Assembly (NCBI GenBank): GCA_024803745.1
Contig: JANJXV010000004.1
Location: forward strand, 50,973,858-51,037,857
Length of the DNA stretch: 64,000 nucleotides
DNA from: Megascapheus bottae
Taxonomy: Eukaryota > Chordata > Mammalia > Rodentia > Geomyidae
Reading direction: 5' to 3'
The position numbers and the translations under genes are program-made. Below the pieces are notes generated by a model. It searched no databases and was not told the origin of the DNA. It was given only the letters and a program-made list of their open reading frames with translations. Of the stretch, positions 12,263-23,634 are shown in pieces; the stretch's first letter is position 1; each line of letters opens with the position of its first letter.

Positions 12263-12784
12263 TTAGAAAGTGAAGAATGATACTAGAACTTTATCTTTCA
12301 TCATTATTAAATACAAAGTTAACAATAATAGAAACTTAAGTGTAAGGCATAATTCTAAAACTACAAGGAAAAACAAAACAGAAGAAATGCTCCTGAACAA
12401 AGGATAACAGTATCTCTGGAAAAATCCCTCAAAGAAAAGGAAACAAAAACAAACATTCACAAATAGATTTACATCACAAAAATGCTTCTGCACAAGAAAG
12501 GCCAAGGAAACTATGGACAGAAGGACTGGGAAATGAAAATCTTTCCATCAGCAAAGGATAATATCCATGATAGAAAGAAACTCATAATACTCAGTAGCAA
12601 ATTAAATATGCAGAGGAATAACCTAATTGAAAAATATGCATTAGATCCAGAGATCTTTCAAAAGAGGTCATACATATGGCCAATGGTGATATGAAAAATG
12701 CTCACTATATCTTAATTACCAGGGTAAGATAAATCAATCACCTTTCTTATCCCAGCAAAAACTTTCTATCAAGAATATAAATTC
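12263..12784 (+). mobile_element. ancient L1 ORF2 fragment (left piece)
   Basis: The segments 'aaaatgcttctgcacaagaa', 'ggataatatccatgatag' and 'atggccaatggtgatatg' correspond to the part of mammalian L1 ORF2 after the reverse transcriptase domain, as judged from general knowledge of L1. Frames are broken and divergence from the younger L1 copies here is high, so this is a relic of an older L1 lineage. It is interrupted by a SINE and resumes at 13079. Confidence 0.72.
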
Positions 12785-13021
12785 TGCTGGGTGGTGGTGG
12801 CTCATGTCCATAATCCTAACTATTCAGGAGGGTGAGTTCAGAGGATATAAGTCCAAAGCCTTTCCTGGCAGGAAACTCTGTGAGACTCACCATCAGTTAA
12901 GTATCAAAACATTGAAAGAGGGCTTGTGGCTCAAGTGGTAAAGCTTTAGTTTTAAGCAAAACAAAACAAACTAAAACACCCCAGGAACAGTGACCAGGCC
13001 CTGAGTTCAAGCCCGAGGACC

Positions 13022-13025
<4 letters not shown>
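12785..13025 (+). repeat. B1-Geo composite SINE nested in ancient L1
   Basis: The B1-like head ('ggtggtggctcatgtc') is close to a 7SL/B1 start. The right part is Geo-like ('cttgtggctcaagtggtaaa'), with a small A/C-rich insertion (about 12958-12979). Imperfect flanking repeats at 12768-12783 and 13078-13093 enclose the element together with its AC tail. Confidence 0.85.

Positions 13026-13077
<52 letters not shown>
13026..13077. repeat. (AC)n microsatellite in a SINE tail
   Basis: About 26 AC units directly after the end of the B1-Geo element and inside its likely TSD. Confidence 0.96.
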
Positions 13078-13078
<1 letters not shown>

Positions 13079-13080
<2 letters not shown>

Positions 13081-13700
13081 AAAATAATGAATTTCAGTAA
13101 AAATGTAAATAAGGAATCCTTATAAACTTTGGCTCTACATTAGTAGAGCCATTATGGAAAATTATATGGAGGTTCCTCAGAAAACTAAAAGCAATATAAC
13201 TGCCATATGATCTGACAGCTTACCACTTTGTTCATAAACAAAGAAGATATCTGCCTGCCAAAGTGACATCTACACACGGTGCAACACTATTTAATACAGC
13301 CAAGAACTGGCCACAAGCTAAATGTCCATCAGGTGAGAAATGAAAACTTCTGGGTACATATATTTATATAGCTATAACCTACTATGCAGTCACAAATATG
13401 AGAATTTTTCAAGTGGCTGGAATGGAAGATTATTATATTAAGTTGAAATAAGGTACATGCAGAAGGGGAAGCACACAGTGATATTGCTCACGTGGACCTA
13501 AAAATGTTTGTATCACATAAGTTGTGAGTTGAATTATGGTGACAGGAGCTATAGAGTGAGGAAAGACTGATAAATATATAACTAAGATATAGCTAGACAA
13601 GAGGCAGGCACAATGGCTAATATGGCACAAAAGAGTAACTATAGACGGTGATATAGCATACTCTAAATAAAAGGTAATTTTGAATGTTTTCACCATATAG
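13079..13700 (+). mobile_element. ancient L1 ORF2 fragment (right piece)
   Basis: It continues the same relic. 'tatggaggttcctcagaaa', 'agaagatatctgcctgcc', 'caacactatttaatacag' and 'ctaaatgtccatcag' match the C-terminal ORF2 region of old mammalian L1. The right boundary is uncertain; similarity fades after about 13500. An (AT)n run follows at 13718-13738. Confidence 0.7.
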
Positions 13701-13739
13701 AAACAACACGTTTGAGAATATATATATATATATATATGT

Positions 13740-14214
13740 TTACCTTAATTCAATCATTATGCCATGTATACTTGTGTTGAAACAGCCTAAAATACCCCAC
13801 AAATCTCTACCTTTTGTTTGAATATTAGGTTATCAAATTCAAAGCATTTAACTTAGAAAAGATTGTGATAGTTTGTGTTTATCATTATGAGTAAATCAGG
13901 ACATTCTCAAATATTAAAATGTTAGAAAACATAAAATCTCACATCATATTACCATTTAAATGTCTCTAATTTGGTTGCTTATTTAATACAATAAAATCTG
14001 GAAGATGAATTGAGATTTCTTTTTTTATGCATAGGTTTCTTCTTCTAGTCTAATAAGTGAGTTTTTTTAATTAATTTTAGTCAGGAAAATAAAACTGTGA
14101 TGAGGAAGTATTATGATCTTCATTATTTTTAATTCACATTTCTTGACTTCTATTCAGTACTTATTACCTGGCCATAGGTAAAGTATTAGAAATTCAGATA
14201 TATTTGCTTGTTTA
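13740..14214. other. unique AT-rich stretch, no gene seen
   Basis: No recognised element. Confidence 0.5.
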
Positions 14215-14218
14215 CCAT

Positions 14219-14452
14219 TTTTTACCAGTCCTGGGACTTGAACTCAGGGCCTGAGCGGTGTCCCTGAGTCTCTTTTTGCTTAAGGCTAGTGTTTTATCAC
14301 TTGAGCCACAGCACCTCTTCTGGCTTTTTCTCAGTAGTTTATTGGAGGTAAGAGTTGCACAGACTTTTCTGCACAGACTGGCTTTGAACTGAGGTCCCTG
14401 TATTTTAGCCTCCTGAGAAGCTAGAATTACAGGCATGAGCCACCAGAACAGA
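14219..14452 (-). repeat. B1-Geo composite SINE
   Basis: Reverse complement of the right monomer ('ccagtcctgggacttgaac'), the linker ('agtttattggaggtaagag'), and the B1-like part ('cagcctcctgagaagctag' type, then 'ggcatgagccacc'). The 110-codon minus-strand frame at 14212-14544 is this SINE read through, not a gene. Confidence 0.88.
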
Positions 14453-15575
14453 AGTTCTGCTCCTTCCAAAATGTATCTAATTTCAAAACTAGTTTTTAAT
14501 AGTTTTATAGGATTCTGATACAACACGTCAGTTTGTGAGTTCACTGCTCATTGATAAACATCACTTTTTATTTATTCTCTCCCATATCTCCCAACCCTAT
14601 GTACCCTCTTAATTTAAATCTCAATCAGACAAATGTGTACCAGACAATGTTGTATGCTAAAACAGAGCAAACATATGCCTCTTGAAGCTGAAGAAATCCT
14701 CTAAATGAAAATGCTCAATTAGCTGAAACACAATGTCATATCACTCCTTAACCAGTCACTAGTGAGAAAGACATATTTGAATGGAAATCAAAGGTGGAGC
14801 TAGGCAATGTGTTTTCTCCATGCATACCTACCTGACTGTGCCTACTCTGGCTCACAATGTTTACTTACTGTAGTGGAAGCTACAGCATTGACACTTAATC
14901 AAAAAGTTGAAGAAAGGTGGATAAGCAAAGGGTAGGGACCAGGAAAGAAATAATTTCAGACACAAAAACATTAGGCACCCTTGTCAATCAGAGATTTGGG
15001 GAGAAAAAAAGAAAGGTAGATAGAAATGAGAACATGAAGGAGTGGGATTGTACTGGCAGGAATGGAAATGGGCAAGAATTACAGAGAAAAAAACTGGCTA
15101 ACAAAACTTTTGTTTCTTTAGCAACCAAGAAATTCTGCTCAGTGTATTCCTCTAATAGAATACAGCCACTCATTTTTATTTTTTCTGATTAGTTTAACAG
15201 GGCTCTTTCTACCACACAGTTTACCATTCAAAAGACATATGCAATTCTCATTTATAGGTAAGTGTACAATATATCCCCAAATGGTAACATACCAGAAGCT
15301 TAGTGTATGTAGGATTAAGTTACATCTATCCCATTATTCTTTCTATATATGAGAGTAGGGATTGTTAATAGTAATAACCATATTGACCTAAAAGATGAAG
15401 AAATGAACTGAAAATTCAAGGAGTCATACATCTGACTTTAATTATTGTTATAATGATAATCATTCTTATGTTATATATTTTATATATATATGATTTTTAC
15501 TATCACCTCTAAGCAATGAGATAAGATGGTATGAGATAGAGACTGAAAAATAATCAATGTGAAATAATAGAAGGA

Positions 15576-15611
<36 letters not shown>

Positions 15612-16799
15612 CGTGTTCATTTAGTGTCTATGTTCACATGAGATTTTTTCATAATTCTGTGGCCTCAGAAGTGCTTTTCTCCTACAATCCCCTACCCTCT
15701 TCATCAGCTTGAGAGCCCACACACTTTGTCATCCACATCATCATCCATTATCCATTTTTTCTGCCAGGCCAAGAAAACACTGAAGGCTGAAAACACTTTG
15801 GACTGACATTTTGAAAGCTAAATGACACATTGAACAAGTAGTTGCTCTGGGACTTTATTTCTTCCTGGTGTGTAAATGACTACTGCCATGCTGTTTGGTA
15901 GATTGATAGAAAGATGGGGGGATCTAGTAGTCTATGTTTCTCCTGACCTTTTTCAAAGTTGACCAAATTTCATAACCCTGGGAGAACGAGTCTATTTCTT
16001 CTTTCCTTTTTCATTTGCTAATCAGCTTAAATATTAGTGAAATATTGAAGTTATGTAGGGAGATACAAAATTATCAGTCTTATAATTATGACATTTGTAG
16101 ATTGCCTGAAATATTCAGCTTTAGGTGAGCAGAAAATAAAGCATGATGCTTCTATGAAGCATAGTCAACTGGAGTCAACTTGGTCTAATTGGAAAAGAAT
16201 GCATGTAATAAATGTTTGTGTTTTCAAGACCTCTATAGAGAAGCACTGGAAATAAAACAAATATGTCCAAATTTGCCAATGTTTTTCAGCTTCATTTACC
16301 TAATGCTGAATAATGCAAAACAAAATTCAATAAAGAGCAACACAATTCCTGAGTTAATGTCAAGTTTGTCATAAAATGCTTCATGAAAATAGAAAGTGAA
16401 GTCCCCTGCAACTTCCAAGCTCCCTGGTATTTAATGTTTTCTTTGTAACTTCTAACAGAACTGGATGTGATTATGAAATATATGGGAGAGATTTACTTTA
16501 TTCTTCAGTTTTTAATGATATTAAAACAATTCCCTCTTACTGAGAGTCAGAGCCATTAAATATTTCTTAGACTTCCATAACTGACACACTCTAGGAAACA
16601 ACAGTAAACAAAAATGTCATCCTTCAAATGGTTAAAATGATATTCCTTGGAATAGCAGGCAAACACAAAACATCTGAGTTCCAATAGACTCATATTATTT
16701 GAGAGATTTTTCTGACACAACAATTTATATTGAGTATCATTTGGATAGCTTACTAAATTCAAAGGTGTAGTAGGTAAAAGAATATCCAGAGAAAGCCAT
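14453..16799. other. unique stretch, no gene seen
   Basis: Apart from a GT microsatellite at 15579-15616 and a (TA)n patch near 15474-15491, I recognise nothing. Frames such as 14917-15192 (plus) and 16556-16906 (minus) have no recognisable domain, no clear splice context, and compositions typical of chance. Confidence 0.5.
15579..15616. repeat. (GT)n microsatellite
   Basis: About 14 GT units, then GCGTGCGTG variants. Confidence 0.95.
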
Positions 16800-16996
16800 G
16801 GGTGGCTCAAATTTGTAAAACTTCCTGAGGTGAGATCTGAGAATGGTGATTTGACATTAGCTAGGGCTGAAAAGACCTTGAGACTCTTATTCCAATTAAC
16901 TACCAAAAACCTGGCAGTGGATCTATGGCTCAGATGTTAGATAGCTAACCTGGAGCAAAAAGCTCAGGAACAGAGCCTTGAGTTTAAGCCTTAGGA

Positions 16997-16998
<2 letters not shown>
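16800..16998 (+). repeat. B1-Geo composite SINE, diverged
   Basis: A worn B1-like left part, the linker 'gactcttattccaattaact', and a Geo-like right part ('ctatggctcagatgttagat' to 'gagtttaagcc'). An AC array follows directly. Confidence 0.75.

Positions 16999-17028
<30 letters not shown>
16999..17028. repeat. (AC)n microsatellite in a SINE tail
   Basis: 15 AC units immediately after the SINE end. Confidence 0.95.
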
Positions 17029-17030
<2 letters not shown>

Positions 17031-18188
17031 ATAAAAAATAATAATATGAAATGAAATACAGCCTAACTTTCACCGCATTATTTCTGATATCAATATTAAC
17101 CTAATGCCATTGACAGAGCATTTCTAAAATTATTTTCTAAAATGAACTGTTTTTCCAATTTTTACAGCCTGCATTGCAGGAAATGAATAAAACAATAAAT
17201 TTTAATTTTAACATTTATTCTAATGGAGCTTAGTAACAGATGTTTGGGTGATTGGGGGCGTGTCTTTGAAGAGGAAAGTAAGACCTTAGTTCCCCTTTTC
17301 TTCCCCAATCATGTGTGAAGCTAGCTTCGCAGGGCACACTGGAGTGTGCTACCTCACCCCATCCTTTAAAGCCTGTGACACTAAGAACCAAAATAAATCT
17401 ATACACTTTGTGAGCTGAGTATCGCAGCCATTGTAGTGTCAGGAAACTAACTGGTCCAAATGACATGAGTGCTAGTTACCTGAGAATAGATAATTAGCAA
17501 AGAAAGCAAATGATATAATTTCCAACAATTAAAATATTTGCAAGAAAAATATAATTCCTTATAATGTATAGTGATTTTAAGCATAGTGAGTACAGAAGTT
17601 ATTTTGATTTAGGAATTTAATTAACTATTGGAAATTTAGTCAACTAATTGTGGATTAAGTATGTGGGGAATGGAGCTGAAAAGAAAGGGTAGACTTTGGA
17701 TAGCACCTTAGAAGCTACAAATTGGAGAGGGAAGATTTAGAGAAATTGACCACATATTTGGCTTAAAAATAGCATAATTGATTATCTATGTAGGCATATC
17801 TACTGAAAAGTCTCCTACCTATGTGTTAATAGAATAATCATAGAATGAACAGAATGCTAAAAGTGTTTTTTCTCTTTGTCTATAGCTTGACTACTTTGAT
17901 AAGTTTGATAGTTGCAGATAATGAATTCTCTACTAAATTTGTTTTAACAAAACCCTAAGTGTTAAGCATTCTTCTCTAATCAGCTTAAATTTTAATTCTT
18001 CTATTAAAGCCATTAAACCAAATGTTTACCCTTTATTCCATAACAAGTAAATTATGTGGAAAATAACCTTATGATAAAATAACATAAAATTTATAGGATA
18101 TTAAAATTCTATCATCAATTCTAGTGAAAATGTATAGATACTATATATTTTGCAAAATAATTAAAATCATAGACTTTATTTTGTGAAG
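17029..18188. other. unique AT-rich stretch, no gene seen
   Basis: No repeat family recognised. The minus-strand frame at 17230-17466 has no identifiable domain. Confidence 0.5.
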
Positions 18189-18204
18189 CTTTTCTTTTTT
18201 TCTT

Positions 18205-18400
18205 TTTTTTTTTTTTTGCCAGTCCTGGACTTGAGCTCAGGGCCTGAGCACTGTCCTTGGACTTTCTCAAGGCTAGAGCTCTACCACTTGAGCCTCAGCA
18301 CCACTTCTGGCTTTTTTCTATGTATGTGGTACCGAGGAATCGAACCCGGGTTTCATGCATGCTAGGCAAGCACTTTAACCACTAGGCCCAACTCCCGGCC
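18205..18400 (-). repeat. IDL-Geo SINE, near consensus, with TSD
   Basis: Both monomers are well preserved on the minus strand. The TSD is the pyrimidine-rich CTTTTCTTTTTTTCTT at 18189-18204 and 18401-18416. It is likely a young copy. Confidence 0.94.
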
Positions 18401-18869
18401 CTTTTCTTTTTTTCTTATCTTACTGTCTTAATACAGGTTTAGGTAAAATTATCATAGTAGTAGATTATAAAAGTTTTTAGATTATATAACCTTCAAGGTG
18501 AAGGAAGTCTTACTTTCATCCTGAAGGTTTATTTTGCTCTATTAACAGTGAATTTCACTGGGAAACATAGAATTTCCCATATTTGAAAATAACTATTTTG
18601 GCTAAAAAATTAGAGAATTTTTTGTACTATTCTCCAAGAACAGTAAGCAAACATTAAAGCGAAAATGTGATATCTTTTGCTTTACCTTCAAAGTTTAGCA
18701 TTAGGATGATTTGGATGTCTTTTCTTCTCAATAGTAGTGAGTTTCTTTCTGCTTCTGTCTGTTATTTAGTTATCTTTGTTTTTTAAAGACCACTTTGATT
18801 CAGACAAATTTTGTATAGGCACCCTACACAGAGGTTCACCTACGCTGTGAGGTCTTTTTTTGTTTGTTT

Positions 18870-19090
18870 GTTTTCTGTTTTTAATTTAATTTTATTGTCA
18901 GGGTCCTGTACAGAGAAGTTACAGTTACATATGGAAGGTAGTGTGTACATTTTTTTGTCAAACATTGTGATCCTCTCCAACTTGTTTTACTCCCCACTTT
19001 CCTCCCCTCCCATCCACCCCCATCCAATTGTAAAGTTCACTTCCAACATACTATCTTGTGAATATCGCTGTGAGAGGTTTTTTTTTTTAA
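18870..19090 (-). repeat. unclassified interspersed repeat, pyrimidine-rich
   Basis: A T-rich start, then 'tcctgtacagagaagttaca', then a C/T-rich tract ('ccccactttcctcccctccc'). This looks like the reverse complement of an old retroelement 3' end with a polypurine tract. I cannot name the family, and the strand is assigned from the polypyrimidine content only. Confidence 0.4.
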
Positions 19091-19111
19091 TATTATCATT
19101 AAAGAATTGTA

Positions 19112-19295
19112 CAGGGTCCAGGGGTGTGGCCTAGTGGTAGAATGCTTCCCTAGCATGCCTGAAACCCTGGGTTTATATCCTTTGTACCATATACACAGAA
19201 AAAGCCGGAAATGTTGCTATGGTTCAAATAGTAGAGCTCTAGCCTTGAGAAAGTGCAAGGACAGTGCCCTCAGTTCCAGGGAACTGACAAAATAT
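19112..19295 (+). repeat. IDL-Geo SINE
   Basis: The left monomer ('gtggcctagtggtagaatgc') and Geo right monomer ('agagctctagccttgagaaa') are both present, with moderate divergence. It separates two pyrimidine-rich repeat segments. Confidence 0.88.
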
Positions 19296-19299
19296 TTTT

Positions 19300-19590
19300 A
19301 AAAAGGTGTTGTACAACAAGTTTACAATTCCACAAATCAGGTTATGAGTACAATGCTTCTCGGGCAATGTCAACACTTCCTTAAGTTTTCTCACTTTTCC
19401 CTCTCTTACCTATACTTAAATGTTACACAGTTAATTTTGTGCATAGGGTATATTCACTGCAATGACAGTATTTGCTTACCTTCCCTCCCTCCATTGTTGT
19501 ACATTCCTTTTGCTATCCCCTCCAAGGAACACATAAGTATAACCAAAATACCACAAGTTTACATTTCCTGATATTCCTTAGTTGTTCAGA
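19300..19590 (-). repeat. unclassified interspersed repeat, second segment
   Basis: 'gttgtacaacaagtttacaa' followed by C/T-rich sequence. It resembles the segment at 18870-19090 in layout (a 'gtaca' start, then a polypyrimidine tract). Either a second copy or a continuation; the class is unknown. Confidence 0.35.
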
Positions 19591-20240
19591 GCAGTTAAAC
19601 CAATGCATTCCTCCATCCTTAATCATTTAGTGTACGTATAAATGAATAGAGCCTAGTAAACAGAGTTCTAGATATTTTGTCTAGTTGCATTTTATAGCTA
19701 GCTTCTGTATATGAGAGAAAACTGTTGTTTGTATCTCTGAGCCTTTGATCTGTTTTAGCTGAATCAAGAAGCTATAAACCAGTTAAACAGACTCAAAGAC
19801 CTTTAAAGATGAACTAATACCAGTATTCCTCAAACTTTCCCATGAATTAGAAATGGAAAAGATTAATGTATCTATGCATGTGTGTGTGTGGGGGGGTGTC
19901 CTACATGAACTTAAAGTTGTGGTTTTATACTTTACCCACTTTCAACTCATTCTGTAATTTAACTGTGATTGTGTAGAGGTGAGAAGTTGGGCTTTTAAGA
20001 GGTGTATAGGCCTGTTAAGAAAGATTTATGCCTTTATCAGAAAAGTTAATTCCTTCCTGCAAGCGATGACTATTTTATAACTCACTAGAATTATAGTTTA
20101 TTTATCCATTCATCTCTGTGCAGCAGTATTGACTTAAATACTTTTATTATGTTTTGAGTTATAATCTAATACTTTTATCAGCTGGTTCCTGAAGTAGGAA
20201 CCTGCTTAGTTGCCCTTGTCACTTAGTTTGAATTTTTCTT
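19591..20240. other. unique stretch, no gene seen
   Basis: A short GT/G run lies at 19879-19897. Nothing else was recognised. Confidence 0.5.
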
Positions 20241-20244
20241 TTCC

Positions 20245-20575
20245 CTCACTACAGGGGCTTGAACTCAGAGCCAGATACTATCTCCTAGCTGTTTTTTGCT
20301 TTGTTTTGTTTTGTTTTCCTCAATGCTGGTGGTCTACCACTTGAATCACTCCTACACTTCTGGCTTTTTATGGTTAATTAGAGATAAGAGTCTCATAAGG
20401 TTTTCAGCCCAGGCTAACACTCAGAGCCATATAACTTAAAATTGTCCACTCCTAACTAGAGGCTACAGTTCTCCTAGCTACAGACATAAGGTTTTTGAGA
20501 TCTCAAGAGATGTGATCTTATGGCTATAGCTAGGATTATAGTGAAGGGACACTAGTGCTTGGTGACTATGAATCT
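20245..20575 (-). repeat. B1-Geo composite SINE, diverged
   Basis: Reverse complement of the right part ('ggggcttgaactcagagcc'), a (TTTTG)n insertion, the linker ('ggttaattagagataagag') and B1-like remnants ('agctaggattatagtgaag'). The left boundary is clear; the right is approximate. Confidence 0.7.
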
Positions 20576-21167
20576 TCGGAACAAGTTATGTTGCCTGGAA
20601 ATGGAATCTCTGTGGTAGGGGTACTCATTGCTGTTGACATGTGATTGCATCCTAAAATCTGTACCTATTCCACATGTAATAAAATGCAAGTAGATTATGT
20701 TAACGATTAGCTACTAATGAAATCCCCCAACTCGAATATTTGTCCATCTAGCCTACTTCTCCTTCTTAACTGTAAACATAATTGTTTAAACTGTATACGT
20801 AATTGTTTACCATATTATGCATGCATCATAATATGAGAATTGTTAACCTTTACCCTGATGAGAAACCCATTACCAAATAGAAGAAAGTGCTATAGATATC
20901 TGTGCTCTCATCTGTGGAATCTGCTGTGATATGAAAGTCTCTCAAAAATTCAGGTTGAATAGTGATTGCTAGCATGATACAACTGAGATCTGGGACTTTT
21001 GCAATGCTAGTGAATCACTTGGTCAGAGCTTTGATGAATGGGATTAATAACATTACGAAGGAGGTGCTGGGGAGCTCTTTGTCCTGTTCTTCCCTCTTCT
21101 ACCATATGATGACACAGTGTTCATCCTTATTCCCTTCTGCCATGTGAGGGTGCATTTCTCAGCTTAC

Positions 21168-21170
<3 letters not shown>
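20576..21170. other. unique stretch, no gene seen
   Basis: No recognised element. Confidence 0.5.
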
Positions 21171-21260
<90 letters not shown>

Positions 21261-21316
21261 AGGGAGAGGGAGGGAGGGGGAGAGAGAGGGAGGGGGGGGG
21301 AGGGAGGGAGGGAGAG
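21171..21316. repeat. compound (GT)n(GA)n(GGGA)n repeat
   Basis: About 23 TG units, then about 19 AG units, then impure GGGA/G-run units. The polypurine stretch (about 21217-21316, roughly 100 nt without a pyrimidine) could form triplex or G-quadruplex structures. Open frames here are repeat artefacts. Confidence 0.97.
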
Positions 21317-21565
21317 TGTTTGTAAGTGCATAGGGAATTAAGTCATTTTGCAATAAGGTTAGTTTAACTAGTCATACCCTGATATCCTGTGCTTCTTCCT
21401 AAGATTTTCTGATGCTCTGAAGGTTTTTGTTGGTTTGGTGATATATTGATTTGATTGTTTGTACAGTTCTGTGGGTATTGGCACTTGTAACTACATCATG
21501 TCTCCATCAATATAGTACCAAGAATGGAAACAATTTATGTTTTTAATTATTTTTATTTAGTTATT

Positions 21566-21742
21566 TTTGCCCGTTTTGGGGGTTCCACTCAGCGCCTGGA
21601 CACTGTCCTTGGTCCTTTTCAAGGCTAGTGCTCTACCACTTGAGCCATAACACCATTTCTGTATATGTTGTACCAAACACTCAAACCTAGGGCTTCATGC
21701 ATGCAAGGTAAGCACTCTACCACTAGGCCATGCTCCTGGACC
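21566..21742 (-). repeat. IDL-Geo SINE
   Basis: Reverse complement of both monomers, with internal shortening of the middle segment and moderate divergence ('ccactaggccatgctcctgg'). Confidence 0.85.
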
Positions 21743-21794
21743 AACACATTTTATTTTTAAGATGAAAAAGACAAATTGTCAGTTTCTGGGACAT

Positions 21795-21895
21795 GAGAAA
21801 ATTTCTGTAGTTCTTACAATTTAGGAGGGTAAGGCAGAAGAACGGTTTGAGACAAGAAATATGCAAAGTGATATCTGTATGAAAAACTAAATGCT
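21795..21895 (+). repeat. possible old B1/7SL-like fragment
   Basis: 'tgtagttcttacaatttagg' followed by 'agggtaaggcagaagaacgg' resembles the B1 'gaggcaggaggatc' region. It is weak and short. Confidence 0.35.
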
Positions 21896-21899
21896 CTGG

Positions 21900-22100
21900 A
21901 TTGAGTACTGGTAGCTGTAATCCTAGTTATTCAGGAGGCTGAGATCCAGAGAACTATAGTTTGAAGTCAGCTTGCAGAGAGAACTTTGAGATTTCATCCC
22001 CAGAAAATCAGCAAAAAGCAGGACTGATTCATTGCTCAAGTGGTAGAGTACCAGCCTTGAGCAAATAAGCCAGGTGAGCACAAAATCCTGACTTTTTTCC
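21900..22100 (+). repeat. B1-Geo composite SINE, diverged
   Basis: 'gtaatcctagttattcagga' then 'ggctgagatcc', a shortened linker, and a Geo-like 'attgctcaagtggtagagta'. The end is truncated. Confidence 0.75.
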
Positions 22101-22297
22101 CTGCTACTAGTAGGAGAAAAAGAAAATGAAAGAGATTCATTCAAAAGTCCATGAATAAGTTAAATGTATTGCTATATTGATAAATAACTCTTGTATATTT
22201 ATTTTTTAGTATAGTATTCCAGGGAGCTGAACATTTATTATGGTCCTAAAGAAGAGATTAGCTTTTCCCTATAGACTCTATTATAATTTTGTTAACA

Positions 22298-22504
22298 CTC
22301 TTTTTTTTTTTTTGCCAGTCCTGGACTTTTGCTCAGGGCCTGAGCACTGTCCTTGAACTTTCTCAAGGCTAGAGCTCTACCGCTTGAGCCTCAGCACCAC
22401 TTCTGGCTCTTTTTTTTTTTCTATGTATGTGGTACCGAGGAATCAAACCTCGGTCGTCATGCATGCTAGGCAAACACTCTACCACTAGGCCAAACTCCCG
22501 GCCC
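22298..22504 (-). repeat. IDL-Geo SINE with TSD
   Basis: Both monomers are well preserved. The TSD TTGTTAACA is at 22289-22297 and 22505-22513. It ends about 65 bp upstream of the candidate exon acceptor, antisense to it. Confidence 0.92.
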
Positions 22505-22568
22505 TTGTTAACATTTTTATTATAGCATTCAAATCAACTTATTATAATAGTTGGTGTTTTTCTTTCAG

Positions 22569-22638
22569 ATGAGAATGACTTCTTTGAAGTTATGAATGAT
22601 ATGCAAAATTCTAAAAATAGTGTATTTTCCAGTCCAAT
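22569..22638 (+). CDS. candidate internal coding exon (70 bp), gene not recognised
   Basis: A pyrimidine-rich tract ('gtttttctttcag') ends in an AG acceptor at 22567-22568. 70 bp later there is a consensus donor GTAAGTA at 22639. Inside, one frame is open throughout and the other two contain stops. In that frame the exon starts with two bases of a split codon and then reads ENDFFEVMND followed by MQNSKNSVFSSP, ending with two bases of another split codon (upstream intron phase 1, downstream phase 2). The peptide is acidic at its start and Ser/Asn-rich after. I do not recognise the protein. If real, this is one exon of a large-intron gene on the + strand; the chance of a false match in 64 kb is not negligible. 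Confidence 0.45.
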
Positions 22639-22647
22639 GTAAGTATG

Positions 22648-23550
22648 ATGTAATGTCTACTACTTGATTAAAAGAAAGTTATTTTCCACAGTATGGTACT
22701 ATACTGTAATGTAACTGTGATTATTGGTGATTATTGCCAACACTACTGTACTCATATTTTATTTTGCATAATCTAAAAGTTGCCTACCAAAGTATTCATT
22801 TGAACTTTACAGTTTCTTAATCTCATTAGCTCAGCTATGTCCAAATCACTAACTTGGCATGAAATTTTTGAAAGAAAAAAATCTGTACTTTCAACTATCT
22901 AATTACATTTATGAATGTAAAGAGCATTTATTTGTTGGTATTTGTTGGTATTGCGTCTTACTTGACATTTAACATTCCTTTTGTAGTGCTTAAATGCCAA
23001 ATGTATCTTCCCACAGGCTTATTGTGGAGAAGTACAAAAATATTATTTAAGTATTGTGTAGTCTTATTGAGAAGATATTCTTTGTTGCTCTGCAAATAAA
23101 GGTACCCATGGAGACTGTGTTTGGACTGGGACAAATAAGAGATTTATGCTGTCTGAGCTGGGCATTCATTTCCTTGAATCACAGAGGAGACCACTCAGAA
23201 ACCCCATATTGCCTATCTCATAAGGACAGGTTTATCTTTCCAGTTACTGGGCTTAAAAATTGTCTGATGTTTATTGATAAAGTTTATCATGCCAGTTTGC
23301 AAATACAATATACTCATGGAATTAAAAGTTCTCCAATTCCTGTATGTTATTACTAACTTAGATAAATGTTTTCAGTTATTTTTAGCTCTATTTTTAACTG
23401 ATAACAAAATAAATATTATACATGTTAATAGACAATGTGTGTCAGGTAAGGTTACAATATGTATATTTATTATATAATGTTGAAATAAGATTAAACATAC
23501 CTATATTCTCAAAAATTATTTCTTTATGATACAACAAAAATGCTCAAAAT
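22648..23550. other. unique stretch, no further exon seen
   Basis: No repeat recognised. The overlapping plus-strand frames at 22911-23477 lack domains and have no matching acceptor/donor pair. Confidence 0.5.
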
Positions 23551-23552
23551 CC

Positions 23553-23615
23553 AGTCCAGTGCTGGTTCTTCATGCTTGTGATCTTATCTACTCAGGGGCT
23601 GAGACTTGAAGATCT
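23553..23615 (+). repeat. B1-like left monomer fragment
   Basis: 'ggttcttcatgcttgtgatc' followed by 'tactcaggggctgagac' matches the B1-like head of the composite SINE; the rest is absent. Confidence 0.5.
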
Positions 23616-23634
23616 CCTTATCAACTATAAGTTA

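Noticed and set aside
16556..16906. Minus-strand open frame of 116 codons
   Set aside because: Partly overlaps a diverged SINE, has no recognisable domain, and lies in AT-rich sequence with no splice or promoter context. Length is within chance expectation for 64 kb.
19879..19897. GT/G run as a regulatory or telomere-like repeat
   Set aside because: A short (TG)n followed by seven G; ordinary low-complexity sequence.
21117..21353. Open frames of Arg/Glu or Leu/Ser repeats
   Set aside because: Direct translation of the (GT)(GA)(GGGA) microsatellite. The same applies to the frames at 31097-31282, 45904-46155, 47366-47614 and 12897-13082.
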